Shown here piece by piece: positions 8,627 through 17,126 of a stretch of DNA of 64,000 nucleotides. The stretch's first letter is position 1, and each line of letters begins with the position of its first letter. Under the pieces are notes generated by a model, which did not search any database, was not told the DNA's origin, and was given only the letters and a program-made list of their open reading frames with translations. The DNA lies in assembly GCF_012650175.1 (NCBI RefSeq), contig NZ_JAAILI010000008.1:372001-436000 (forward strand). The letters are read 5' to 3'. Source of the stretch: Sphingomonas sp. S2M10 (GTDB taxonomy: Bacteria > Pseudomonadota > Alphaproteobacteria > Sphingomonadales > Sphingomonadaceae). The position numbers and the translations under genes are program-made.

Positions 8627-8740
8627 TAAGCCCCTCCCCTTCAGGGGAGGGGTTGGGGTCGGGGCTGAACTGGAAGCGAATCCGCCGCTCGCACGTCATG
8701 CCCCACCCCAAACCCCTCCCCTGAAGGGGAGAGGCTTATA
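8627..8740. repeat. Palindromic repeat doublet (REPIN-like), right copy
   Basis: Copy one (8627-8665) contains AAGCCCCTCCCCTTCAGGGG. Copy two (about 8701-8740) is its near-exact inverse, ending in GAGGCTTATA. The sequence between the copies is unrelated to that between the copies at 7627-7736. The pair lies between the convergent SRPBCC and OprB genes and could act as a two-way terminator. Confidence 0.65.
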
Positions 8741-8748
8741 CGCGTCAC

Positions 8749-10206
8749 CTATAACGTCAGCGCAAACTTCAGCCCGAGGACGCCGACATCCTTGGCGTTC
8801 TTCACCCCGCCAGGCTGGTGGATCCACTGCACGTTCGGCTGCACCACCAGCCATTCGGTCGGCGAAACGCTGTAGTAGAGCTCGGCCGCATATTCCGCAT
8901 CGCGCGCCGGCTTGCCCGCTAGTCGGTCCGCCATGTCCACCCGCCCGTTCACATTCGTTCGCGCTACCGCGAGCCCGATCACATCGCCCGGCAGGCTCGG
9001 CGCAAGGCCCTTGTAGAACAGGCCAACCGACACCTGGTTGTCCGTCAGCGTCGTCGCCCGGTCCGCGAAAGTAACGTTGGCGAACATGCTGAAGCCGGTC
9101 AGCGACCGCCCATCCTTCGAGGTGCCGGTAAGCTGCTGCTGAACGCTGGCGAACACGCCATAGCGGCTTGAACGCTGGAGCGGCGCGAGGCCCGTTACCG
9201 CACGCGGCTGGCGGTTCACGTCGAGCACCAGGTCGTCGCCATCGGCGGTCGAGACCCAGCCGCCGAGCTTGTACGAACCGACACGGCCCTCATCCCCACC
9301 GCGCGTCCAGCCGATCTCGGCGGGGACCAGCACGCCGGTCGCGCCCTTGAAATGACCGATGAAGAAGCTGGTTTCCAGGTTGCGGGGGTTCACCTCATAG
9401 GCGCCGCCCTGGACATAGACGCCGCGCCCCACGTCGACATGGACGTTCGCGCCCCATTGGCTGACCGGCCAGTTGTACCAATAATCGCCCGCCAGATTGC
9501 CCGGCTGCGCGCCGCAGAAGCTCAGATTCTGGAAGTGGCAGGAGAAGACGGCGAAATCCTCGCCCGGATTGGTGCGGCCCAGCTTCACCTCTACCTTGTC
9601 GCTCAGCTTCTGCTGCAGCCAGAGCTGCGTCACACGCACTGTCTGGCCGCGGCCATAGACCTCCTGCACTTGCTGAAGCGTATCGAGCCCTGCGGTGGTC
9701 GTCAGGTCGATGCCGCGGCGCCAGGTGACGGTTGTCTGCAGCGCCGCCCCGCCCCAACCGACCAGCTTGTCGAGATCGAGCAGCGCGCCGAAATCGAACT
9801 GGCCGGTCTCCGCGACGAGATCGCGGTCACCGCCGGTGAAGTTGTAGGCCGTCTCCGAGGCATAGCGCGCCGACAGGCCGATGCCGCGCTCGCCCAGGCG
9901 GGTGCGGATCTGCTGCCAGTCGCCGATCAGCCCCGGCGGCGGCGAACTTTGCGTGTCACCGGCCAGTGAGGATGGTGAGGGATCACGCAGGCGCAGGGCA
10001 TTGCTTCGCGCGCGGCGCTGCGTATCGGCACGTGGGCCCGAGCCCGCATCCTGCTGCGTGGCGTCTGGCTTCGGCTTGTCGATCTCGTCCGCCGGCGGCG
10101 GTGGAGCGCCGACATCGACCTGCTGCGCGAGCGAGGGTAGCGCCGTGCCCATCGCCATCATCGCGAGCAGAGCCCCCTGCCCCACGCGCCAACTCCCACG
10201 CTTCAT
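8749..10206 (-). CDS. OprB-family carbohydrate-selective porin
   Basis: The protein has 485 residues with an N-terminal signal peptide (MKRGSWRVGQGALLAMMAMG, cleaved after about SLAQ). A Pro/Asp/Arg-rich linker follows, then a beta-barrel with OprB features: GLIGDWQQIRTRLGERGI near the start, and repeated aromatic strands and LKFALTL at the end. ATG 10206 follows an AAAGGGA ribosome site; the upstream ATG at 10284 has none. OprB proteins pass sugars across the outer membrane. The gene is separated from the STAS gene by about 180 bp and is probably independently expressed. It may feed the sugar pathways encoded nearby (inference). Confidence 0.87.
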   Translation of the reverse strand: MKRGSWRVGQGALLAMMAMGTALPSLAQQVDVGAPPPPADEIDKPKPDATQQDAGSGPRADTQRRARSNALRLRDPSPSSLAGDTQSSPPPGLIGDWQQIRTRLGERGIGLSARYASETAYNFTGGDRDLVAETGQFDFGALLDLDKLVGWGGAALQTTVTWRRGIDLTTTAGLDTLQQVQEVYGRGQTVRVTQLWLQQKLSDKVEVKLGRTNPGEDFAVFSCHFQNLSFCGAQPGNLAGDYWYNWPVSQWGANVHVDVGRGVYVQGGAYEVNPRNLETSFFIGHFKGATGVLVPAEIGWTRGGDEGRVGSYKLGGWVSTADGDDLVLDVNRQPRAVTGLAPLQRSSRYGVFASVQQQLTGTSKDGRSLTGFSMFANVTFADRATTLTDNQVSVGLFYKGLAPSLPGDVIGLAVARTNVNGRVDMADRLAGKPARDAEYAAELYYSVSPTEWLVVQPNVQWIHQPGGVKNAKDVGVLGLKFALTL

Positions 10207-10389
10207 CCCGGATCCCTTTTCTGGTTGCGGCGCATCAAAGGGTCGAGCGGCCATTTGGTTGCGCAGAATCGCAAGCACCGGCAACCCGACCGGCAGCGAC
10301 GCCGGAAGATGAACGCCGCCTAGCGAAGATCCGCGGCTCGGAAGAGCTATACGATGGTGGGATCCCCGCCGGCGCGGCAGGCCACCACG

Positions 10390-10737
10390 CTACGCTGCGA
10401 TCAGCCTGCTTGCCTCGGCTCGGTCCGCGCAGACTTCGAGGATCTTCAGGAAACCGCTGATCTCGAACAGCTCGCGCACCGCCGGGGACAGGCCGCACAG
10501 CAGCAGCCTACCGCCCGACTGCTTGGCGCGCTTGGCCGCCATCAGCACCACGCGCAGTCCGGCGCTGGAGATATAGGCGAGCTGCTCCAGATCCATCACC
10601 AGCACCACCGCCACGGCGCCTTCGAACAGCGGCTGGATCGTCTGTTCGAGCGTACCCGAGGTCGCGCTGTCCAGCCGCCCTTGCAGGGCGAGCCAGTGAA
10701 TGCCGTCCTCGGCGATCAGTTCGGAGTGAAAAGCCAT
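10390..10737 (-). CDS. STAS-domain anti-anti-sigma factor
   Basis: This single 115-residue STAS domain has a conserved phospho-acceptor region (MDLEQLAYISSAGLRVV, Ser57 the likely site). In partner switching, the unphosphorylated STAS protein binds the kinase and releases a client. ATG 10737 is chosen because TAGGAG precedes it; an in-frame upstream start has no site. It is the last gene of a leftward operon and starts 20 bp after the SpoIIE-phosphatase/kinase gene, whose two output domains are the expected enzymes acting on this protein. No sigma factor is encoded nearby, so the final target is unknown. Confidence 0.9.
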   Translation of the reverse strand: MAFHSELIAEDGIHWLALQGRLDSATSGTLEQTIQPLFEGAVAVVLVMDLEQLAYISSAGLRVVLMAAKRAKQSGGRLLLCGLSPAVRELFEISGFLKILEVCADRAEASRLIAA

Positions 10738-10757
10738 GGCTGCTCCTACCATCTCCG

Positions 10758-13229
10758 CTACGCTTGAGAAGAGGTCGACGCCTGCAGCGTCTTCAACAGA
10801 ATGATCAGGTTGCCGTTGCCGTCGCTATAGGCGTGGGCGATGTCCATCATCGTTTTGACGAGATGCACGCCCAGCCCGCCGATCGGGCGATCGTCCAGCT
10901 TCAGATCGAGGTCCGGCGTCGGCGCCTCGGCAAAGGGATCGAACTTGGGCGCGTCGTCCTTGACGATGATTTCCAGCCACGCCTCGGAGCGATTGACGAA
11001 AACCTCGATTTCATGATCCGGCGCGCCGCCAAGCCCGTGGACAATCGTGTTGGTAATCAGCTCTTCCAGGCAGACATTGGCGGTGAACGCCAGGTCCGGC
11101 CGATCGGGCAGCGCGGCTTCGACTGCCTCCGCCAGGCCCGCAAGTTCCTCGACGCGCGAGGGAAGCCGGTGGTGGAGCAATTCCACCTTGTCGCCTAGGA
11201 TCACCGGCGGACGTGCTTCCGCACCAGAGGGGGGCGTATCTTCCATGCAGACTCCCGACTTTCGACACACGACTAGGCACGTCAAGTCGTCCGAGGCTTC
11301 CTCGCCGTCGACGAAGGCAGCGACGCTGGCGACCAGCGCCTCAACCAGATCGGCCGCCCCGGCATCGCGCGGGGTCGCCTCGAACCAGGCGTGGAGCCGC
11401 GGATCGCCATAGGCTACACCGTTCCGGTCGAACGCCTCAGTCACGCCATCGGTATAGAGCAGCAGGCATTCGCTGGTCTCGAGCCGCGCGTCGATGCCGC
11501 TATAGTCCATCGCCGGCAGCACGCCGAGCGCGATATCGCGCGCGCAGGGCAGCACCTCGGCGGGGCCGGCGGCGCGGCGTACCAGCGGCGCATGGTGCCC
11601 GGCATTGGCATAGCGCAGGCTGCCGTCGGCCGGATCGAACACCGCGTAACAGGCAGTGGCGAACAGCTCCATCGGGTTGCGCTCGCACAGCAGATCGTTG
11701 GCGCGGGCGAGTACCTGTTCCGGCGGCAGGCCGCACAGCGCCAGATCAAGGATCACCGTGCGCGATACCGCCATGAAGAAGGCGGCACCCACCCCCTTGC
11801 CGGAAACGTCCGCGACCAGCATGCCGTAGCGCCCATCGGGCAGCGCGAAGAAATCGTAGAAGTCGCCGCCCAGTTCGCGTGCCGGGTGCATCGCCGCGCT
11901 TACCGACCAGCTCGGCTCGTCGGGGAAGGTCTGCGGCAGGATCGCCTGCTGCATGTTACGGGCGAGGTCGAGCTCCTCGGCCACCCGCTGCGCGGCGCGG
12001 CGCAGCTCGCTGTTGCGATCGGCCAGTTCGGCGGTGCGCAGCCGCACCTGCGATTCCAGTTCGGCCTCGCGAGTTTCGTTCTGGCGCTTGATCACGCCCA
12101 GCAGCCGCCCGAACTCGGTAGCCATCGTGTTGAAGTTGCGCGCGACCAGGACGAGTTCGTCGTGCGTCTCCAGCGTGATGCGCGCGTCGAACTGGCCCGC
12201 GCAGAAGCGCTCGGTGCCGTCCGACAGGCTCTTCAGCGAGCGCAAGGTCGAGATGTAGATGCCCGCGAACAGATAGCCGATCGCCCCCAGCGCGCCCGCG
12301 ATCAGCAGCCCGATCACCCATTGGAAGCGTTGCAGCCTGGCGGAGCGCCGCGCCAGCCGCGTGTCGACCTCGGCCTGCACGCGCTGGAGCAGTTCCTGCG
12401 CCGAGGCGACATTGGCCCGCGCGATCTGCGCCAGCTCACCCAGCGCCGAGGGCATGCCCAGGCTGCGATCGGCGGCGTCCTGCTGGCGGGCGATGCCCGC
12501 GAGCAGCCGGTCGAGCCGTCCGGAAAGCGAGCCGCCGCTGCCGCTAAGCTGCGCGATTCCCGCGCGCATCGCGGGTGCGCTCTCGGTCAGCACCACCTGC
12601 GCGCCCAGCGCATAGGAGGCGATATCGGTACCGCCGATCGCCAGCGCATCATGCTGCTTGCCCAGCGTGTCGATCACCACCGGCAGGCGATCGCTCAGCA
12701 TGTCGAGCGCCGCATCCAGCTCTGGATCGACGTTGAGACGATAGACGCGTGCCTCGTCGCGGATCAACGCGAGCACGGCGTTGATCACGGCGGTCGAGGC
12801 GGCGAAGCGCACCTGCGGAGTGTCCCCTGCGCCCCCCGCGGTACGCCACGCCTGCTCCAGACGGTCGGCCCCCGCCGACAGCCCGTCGCCACGCGCCATC
12901 TTCGCCTGCGCGGACACCGATCGGTCCAGCGCAGACAGCGCCGGCGCGGCGCTGCCCCCGAGCAGCGCGCTTCGCCAGCGGATCAGATCGCCCAGCAACT
13001 GCGTCTGGGCGGCGATGCGATCGAGGCCCTTGCGCTCGGTCGCAGTGCTGTGGACGTCCTTTCGTAACTGATCGAGCAGCGGCGCGCTCAGCGTGCCCAG
13101 CGCCGCCAGCACCAGCAGCCCGATCAGCAGATATTTGCGCGGAAAGCTCAGCCGCCCGGAGATCCATACCGTCGGTCCGAAAAACCGGGCATAGGCCTGG
13201 TGCCAGGAGGAAGGCGCCGCGCCTGCCAT
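10758..13229 (-). CDS. Membrane HAMP / SpoIIE (PP2C) phosphatase / HATPase anti-sigma kinase fusion
   Basis: This 823-residue signalling protein combines opposing activities. Transmembrane helix 1 (about 33-52) is followed by a roughly 250-residue helical periplasmic sensor, helix 2 (303-325) and HAMP (326-378). A coiled coil (380-425) leads to a PP2C-type SpoIIE phosphatase with metal-site Asp in GGDFYD, ADVSGKG, LYTDGVTE and SDDLT. A C-terminal HATPase (about 683-815) carries an N-box (EELITNTIVHG) and G2 box (GGLGVHLV). The phosphatase should dephosphorylate and the kinase phosphorylate the STAS protein encoded 20 bp downstream. The layout resembles Pseudomonas HsbR but has a transmembrane sensor instead of a receiver domain. 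It starts 6 bp after the PstS-like gene. Confidence 0.92.
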   Translation of the reverse strand: MAGAAPSSWHQAYARFFGPTVWISGRLSFPRKYLLIGLLVLAALGTLSAPLLDQLRKDVHSTATERKGLDRIAAQTQLLGDLIRWRSALLGGSAAPALSALDRSVSAQAKMARGDGLSAGADRLEQAWRTAGGAGDTPQVRFAASTAVINAVLALIRDEARVYRLNVDPELDAALDMLSDRLPVVIDTLGKQHDALAIGGTDIASYALGAQVVLTESAPAMRAGIAQLSGSGGSLSGRLDRLLAGIARQQDAADRSLGMPSALGELAQIARANVASAQELLQRVQAEVDTRLARRSARLQRFQWVIGLLIAGALGAIGYLFAGIYISTLRSLKSLSDGTERFCAGQFDARITLETHDELVLVARNFNTMATEFGRLLGVIKRQNETREAELESQVRLRTAELADRNSELRRAAQRVAEELDLARNMQQAILPQTFPDEPSWSVSAAMHPARELGGDFYDFFALPDGRYGMLVADVSGKGVGAAFFMAVSRTVILDLALCGLPPEQVLARANDLLCERNPMELFATACYAVFDPADGSLRYANAGHHAPLVRRAAGPAEVLPCARDIALGVLPAMDYSGIDARLETSECLLLYTDGVTEAFDRNGVAYGDPRLHAWFEATPRDAGAADLVEALVASVAAFVDGEEASDDLTCLVVCRKSGVCMEDTPPSGAEARPPVILGDKVELLHHRLPSRVEELAGLAEAVEAALPDRPDLAFTANVCLEELITNTIVHGLGGAPDHEIEVFVNRSEAWLEIIVKDDAPKFDPFAEAPTPDLDLKLDDRPIGGLGVHLVKTMMDIAHAYSDGNGNLIILLKTLQASTSSQA

Positions 13230-13235
13230 GATGCG

Positions 13236-13664
13236 CTAGCGGCTCACGTCCAGCACGACCTTCACCGCCGGCGTCGCCGCCTTGCGGCTGACATAGCCGA
13301 TCGCCCCCGGCGTGGTCTGCACCACCCGTGCGACGTCCGCCGCCGTTGCCGCCTGGCGGGGCCGGAAGCCCATGCCGGTGAATTCCTGCCGCGCCCAATA
13401 GGCGCGAATCTGGCCAACGCTGCGCCCGGTCACGCGCGCATAGAATTCGGCGCGCAGTGGCGATCCCTCGGCGACGTCGACCGGGGTGATCGGCTTGCCG
13501 TCGGACCAGGTCTGGATCTGCTTGAGGAAAATCTGCGTCGTCTTCTGGCTGTCGAGCCGCTCGACCGGCGCCGATCGGTTGGCGATCACCACCAGTTCGT
13601 AGCCGCCGCGTCCCGCGCCCGACTGGACCGCGAACACAGCCATGATGGGAAGGAAGAGGTTCAT
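13236..13664 (-). CDS. Short PstS-like periplasmic phosphate-binding-type protein
   Basis: The protein has 142 residues. A signal-like N-terminus (MNLFLPIMAVFAVQSGAG) is followed by the family pattern of the PBP-like domain: an IANRS segment, LKQIQTWSDGKPITPVD, FTGMGF and GAIGYVSRKA near the end. Full PstS proteins are more than twice this length, so only about one lobe is present. It lacks a neighbouring pstCAB transporter and is therefore more likely a sensor component than a transport protein (inference). It lies 12 bp after the porin gene and 6 bp before the SpoIIE/kinase gene, consistent with one mRNA and one pathway. Confidence 0.78.
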   Translation of the reverse strand: MNLFLPIMAVFAVQSGAGRGGYELVVIANRSAPVERLDSQKTTQIFLKQIQTWSDGKPITPVDVAEGSPLRAEFYARVTGRSVGQIRAYWARQEFTGMGFRPRQAATAADVARVVQTTPGAIGYVSRKAATPAVKVVLDVSR

Positions 13665-13676
13665 GGCTGGCGGCTC

Positions 13677-15089
13677 CTAGAAGACCAGGTTCAAGGCGAG
13701 CGTCGCCAGGTTGGCGGTGCGGTCGATCGGCAGTCTGGGCGCGGCGAACATGCCGGGCACGCTGGGAGACGGGGTGGTCAGCCGGTCAACTTGCAGCTTC
13801 ACCGCCATGTTCGCGCGCAAATCCCAGCGCGCGCCGACGCTCAGCGAACGCATCGACAGGTCGGCGAAGCCGCGGGCGATCGCGAAGGCGCCCTGCAACT
13901 GCCCCAGCGCCGCGTCCAGCGCCGTATCAAACCCGGTCGCGCTCAGCGCGTTGGTATCCAGCGGCCCGTCGGTTCGGCGGTTCTTGGCATAGGTGACATA
14001 GGGCGTCACCGTGCCGATGCTGTAGCCTAGCGTGCCCTGAAAGCCTTCATATTTGCCGATCATCGGGGACTGCGAATCCAGCGCGGTCCACTCGCCGAGT
14101 ACACGCAGCTTGCGGTAGGCGGCGTCGAAACCGATACTCGTATAGATCGGCTTGTTGTCGAACGGATTGGTCAGCGCCGAGACGCCGGCCGCCTTGGCGC
14201 TCAGTGCCGTCGCATAGGGCGCCGGCAGGAACGGGTTCGCCGCCGCCATCGACAGGCCGCCCGCAAGCTGGGCAAGCCCGGCATTGAGTTGATCGATGTT
14301 TGCCCCGCGCATCGTGTAGCGACGCGTCCAGGTGCGCGAGGCACGGATGGTGATCGAGGGCAGGATCAGGCTCACCGACGCGCCGTGGATGCCGATGATG
14401 CGGGCGCGGGCGGCGCTTTCCTGATTGTAGAACTGGTGGTCGTAGCGGGTGTCGCCGACATAGCCCTGCACCATGACCGCCGCGTTCCCCCAGCCGTGCC
14501 GCAGTTGCACGTCCCCGCCATCGAGCGATCCGACGCTGTTGACGATGCTGTAGAGCGGGATCGGCGGCCGCGCGGTCAGATAGGCATAGCCCACCTCCGC
14601 CACGTCGGAATCGAAATAAAGCGGGCTGCGGATGCGGCCCACGCGCACCGCGACGTTGCGGCCCAGTTCCTGGCGGACATAGGCCATCCGCAGATCGACG
14701 CGCACGCTGTCGCCGTCGGGCCTGGCGACGCCCTGCGCCGTCAGCGACGTGCCCGGCAGCGGGCGCCAAACCGCCTGCAGCCCCAGCACGGAATCAAGAT
14801 CCGCGGAAATGCCGCGCCGGGACGGATGCGCGTCCGAATAGGCGGTGAGCACGCCCACGTCGCGATTGTCGTTGTAGACAAGCCCCGCGGTGGCGAAGCC
14901 GGAGACATGGAAGTTGCTCGCCGCCTTGTCCGGCGCCGGGGCGTCGGACGGGTCGGTCGGCACTTCCTGCGCGCATACCGGTGCGGACACCAGCGCGATC
15001 CACGCAACACTGCCGACGAGCCCGGCCACGAACTGCGCCGACCGGGAATTCACCCTGGCGCCCCGACCGGCGCCCGCGATGCTGTTCAT
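13677..15089 (-). CDS. Outer-membrane porin-like beta-barrel protein
   Basis: The protein has about 470 residues with a signal peptide (hydrophobic FVAGLVGSVAWIALVSA, cleaved after about VCAQ). Many amphipathic strands follow, with porin-like phrases such as VSGFATAGLVYNDNRD, RVGRIRSPLYF and the C-terminal TLALNLVF ending in Phe. It does not match a named porin I can identify. Start ATG 15089 is chosen; GTG 15056 is an alternative that leaves a shorter n-region. It leads a four-gene operon with the PstS-like, SpoIIE/kinase and STAS genes (12, 6 and 20 bp gaps). An outer-membrane channel is thus linked to a periplasmic binder and a membrane signalling enzyme. Confidence 0.78.
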   Translation of the reverse strand: MNSIAGAGRGARVNSRSAQFVAGLVGSVAWIALVSAPVCAQEVPTDPSDAPAPDKAASNFHVSGFATAGLVYNDNRDVGVLTAYSDAHPSRRGISADLDSVLGLQAVWRPLPGTSLTAQGVARPDGDSVRVDLRMAYVRQELGRNVAVRVGRIRSPLYFDSDVAEVGYAYLTARPPIPLYSIVNSVGSLDGGDVQLRHGWGNAAVMVQGYVGDTRYDHQFYNQESAARARIIGIHGASVSLILPSITIRASRTWTRRYTMRGANIDQLNAGLAQLAGGLSMAAANPFLPAPYATALSAKAAGVSALTNPFDNKPIYTSIGFDAAYRKLRVLGEWTALDSQSPMIGKYEGFQGTLGYSIGTVTPYVTYAKNRRTDGPLDTNALSATGFDTALDAALGQLQGAFAIARGFADLSMRSLSVGARWDLRANMAVKLQVDRLTTPSPSVPGMFAAPRLPIDRTANLATLALNLVF

Positions 15090-15464
15090 CCGTTGTACTC
15101 GCCCCCCACGGGCCGGCGGCGTGCCGGCCTTTCTACGCTGCGGCGGCACCATCCACGTCCCATTGGAGCCGCCGCCTCTGTACGCGCCGGCGCACCACAC
15201 CCCTAAACGCCGCGAAGCCGCACGGCAGCGCGCCATATACCCCGTGATGAACCGGCGCCGCCGTGTAGGTGCCATTTTATTACAGCACGGTTACAACAAC
15301 CATAGTGAGAGGATTTGCAACGCTTTTGAGACGCCACGCCACAATCGTTACTTCTCCGATCCAAGCTGGTACTTGTTGTCGTCATATGGACGGCGCAGGA
15401 GAGAGCGCCGGACGCGGCCTAAAGCAATCGTCCGCGCCATTGCATTTTGGGATACACGCGCAGC
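15090..15464. other. Divergent intergenic region, porin operon / Na-Pi cotransporter
   Basis: There is no convincing gene here. This 375-bp stretch must hold promoters for both directions. Read on the minus strand, 15286-15269 is CTGTAATAAAATGGCACC. It resembles a Pho box (CTGTCAT-type half-sites) but with a short spacer and several mismatches, so PhoB control is only a suggestion. The part near 15270-15400 is less G+C-rich than the genes around it. Confidence 0.4.
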
Positions 15465-17120
15465 ATGGATTTCGTCGCCAGCCTATTTGCCGGCCTGGGG
15501 CTGTTCTTCATCGGCATCCGCTTGATCGGGGCCAATCTGAAGCAGATGGCGGGCCGCAAGCTGCGCCGGCTGATCACCCGCGCGGTGAGCGGCACCGGCT
15601 CCACCGCCGCCTTCGGCCTGCTCGCGGGCGCGATCATGCAGAGCGTCAACGCCGTCACCTTCGTGCTCGTCGCGCTGGTCAGCGCGGGGGCGATCGACAA
15701 GCGCCGCGCGATGCCGGTGATCAGCTGGGCAAATCTCGGCACCTCGCTGCTGGTGCTGGTCGCGGCGCTGAACATGCACGATTTCATCCTGGTGCTGATC
15801 GGCGCGACGGGGCTCGCCTTCTACTTCAACCTCGATCAGGCGAGCCGCTATCGCTATCTCGTCAGCGCGCTGCTGGGCGTCGGCCTGCTGTTCCTGGGCG
15901 TCGACCTGATCAAGACCGCCGCCCACGCACTGCGGGACTCAGAGATGCTGCGCACGGCGATGGCGATGTCGGCGCGGTTCTGGCCGGTCAGCTTCGCGAT
16001 CGGGCTGGCGGTGGCGTTGGTCATCCAGTCCTCCACCACCGTCACCGTGGTGGCGATGGCGATGGCCGGCGCGGGCCTGCTGCCTTTCGCCGCGGGCGCG
16101 ATGATCGTGATCGGCGCGGGTCTGGGGTCCGGCCTTTCCGGCCTCACCCTCGCCGGACGCCTTACCGGCAGCGCGCGTCAGCTGGTGCTGTACCAGATCG
16201 CCCTCAAGGCCGTGGGCGTCGCCGCGCTGATGCTGGTGTTCCTCGCCGACTGGATCGCCGCGGGCCGGCTGGTGATGCCGCTGCTCGACCATCTCGGCCT
16301 TTCCAGATCGGCCGAGCTGGCGGCGGTGTATCTGACACTGCAGGCCGCCTCGACGCTCTGCATCGCGCTCCTCGATGCGCCGATCAGCCGGCTGATCGAG
16401 GCCCAGGCACCGCCCTCGATCGAGGAAGTGCTCGGCAAGCCGCAATATCTCTCCGAGGCAGCAATGGGCGATGCCGATACCGCGATCCTCGTCGCCAACC
16501 GCGAGCAGGCGCGGCTTCTCGCCAGCCTGCCCCGCTATCTCGACGCGCTGCGCGAGGACGGCGACGCCGACGATCTGAGCGTCCAGGCACGCTGCGAGGT
16601 GGATCGCACGATCACCCGCGAGTGCAACATGTTCCTGGCGGAGCTGGCCGAACGCTACACCAGCCGCGACGTGCTGGACCAGACGCTGCGGCTGCGCGAT
16701 CGCAACGAACTGATCGTGGCGCTCCAGACCTCGCTGGTCGAACTGGCCGAAAGCGCCGGCGGCGCCGCGTACGACAATGTCCGCGCACTGCTCCACAGCC
16801 TGGTCGAAAGCCTCCACCTCATGCTCGAGAGCCTGGCCGACGTTGCCGCGATGCCGGACGAGGAAGACCTGAGGATGCTCCGCATGCTGACGCATGACCG
16901 GTCCGAGTTGATGGATTCGATCCGCCGCCGGATGCAGGCCGAGGCGATGCCGCACGATGCCCAGCAGCGCGCCTTCGCGGCGACGACGATCTTCGAGCGG
17001 TGCGTCTGGTTGCTGCGCCGCTACGTCCTGCTGCTCGATCCTGCGGGGGAGGAAGAAAGCAATGCGCGCCCGTTCGAGGAGCCGAGCCGCGCAGGCCAGA
17101 CGCTGGCGCGGGCAATGTAG
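15465..17120 (+). CDS. Na/Pi-cotransporter family protein with PhoU-like C-terminus
   Basis: The protein has 551 residues. Two inverted hydrophobic repeats carry the family Q-S motifs (AIMQSVNAVTF near residue 60 and VIQSSTTVTVV near residue 190). A roughly 200-residue helical cytoplasmic region like PhoU follows (LRLRDRNELIVALQTSLVELAE and HSLVESLHLMLESLAD). Such proteins couple sodium to phosphate import, or export phosphate. ATG 15465 is chosen over an in-frame TTG 15447; its ribosome site is weak. It is divergent from the porin/PstS-like operon, which supports a phosphate theme at this locus. The first Q-S motif has QSVN rather than QSSS, which may alter substrate handling. Confidence 0.85.
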   Translation: MDFVASLFAGLGLFFIGIRLIGANLKQMAGRKLRRLITRAVSGTGSTAAFGLLAGAIMQSVNAVTFVLVALVSAGAIDKRRAMPVISWANLGTSLLVLVAALNMHDFILVLIGATGLAFYFNLDQASRYRYLVSALLGVGLLFLGVDLIKTAAHALRDSEMLRTAMAMSARFWPVSFAIGLAVALVIQSSTTVTVVAMAMAGAGLLPFAAGAMIVIGAGLGSGLSGLTLAGRLTGSARQLVLYQIALKAVGVAALMLVFLADWIAAGRLVMPLLDHLGLSRSAELAAVYLTLQAASTLCIALLDAPISRLIEAQAPPSIEEVLGKPQYLSEAAMGDADTAILVANREQARLLASLPRYLDALREDGDADDLSVQARCEVDRTITRECNMFLAELAERYTSRDVLDQTLRLRDRNELIVALQTSLVELAESAGGAAYDNVRALLHSLVESLHLMLESLADVAAMPDEEDLRMLRMLTHDRSELMDSIRRRMQAEAMPHDAQQRAFAATTIFERCVWLLRRYVLLLDPAGEEESNARPFEEPSRAGQTLARAM

Positions 17121-17126
17121 GCGTGT

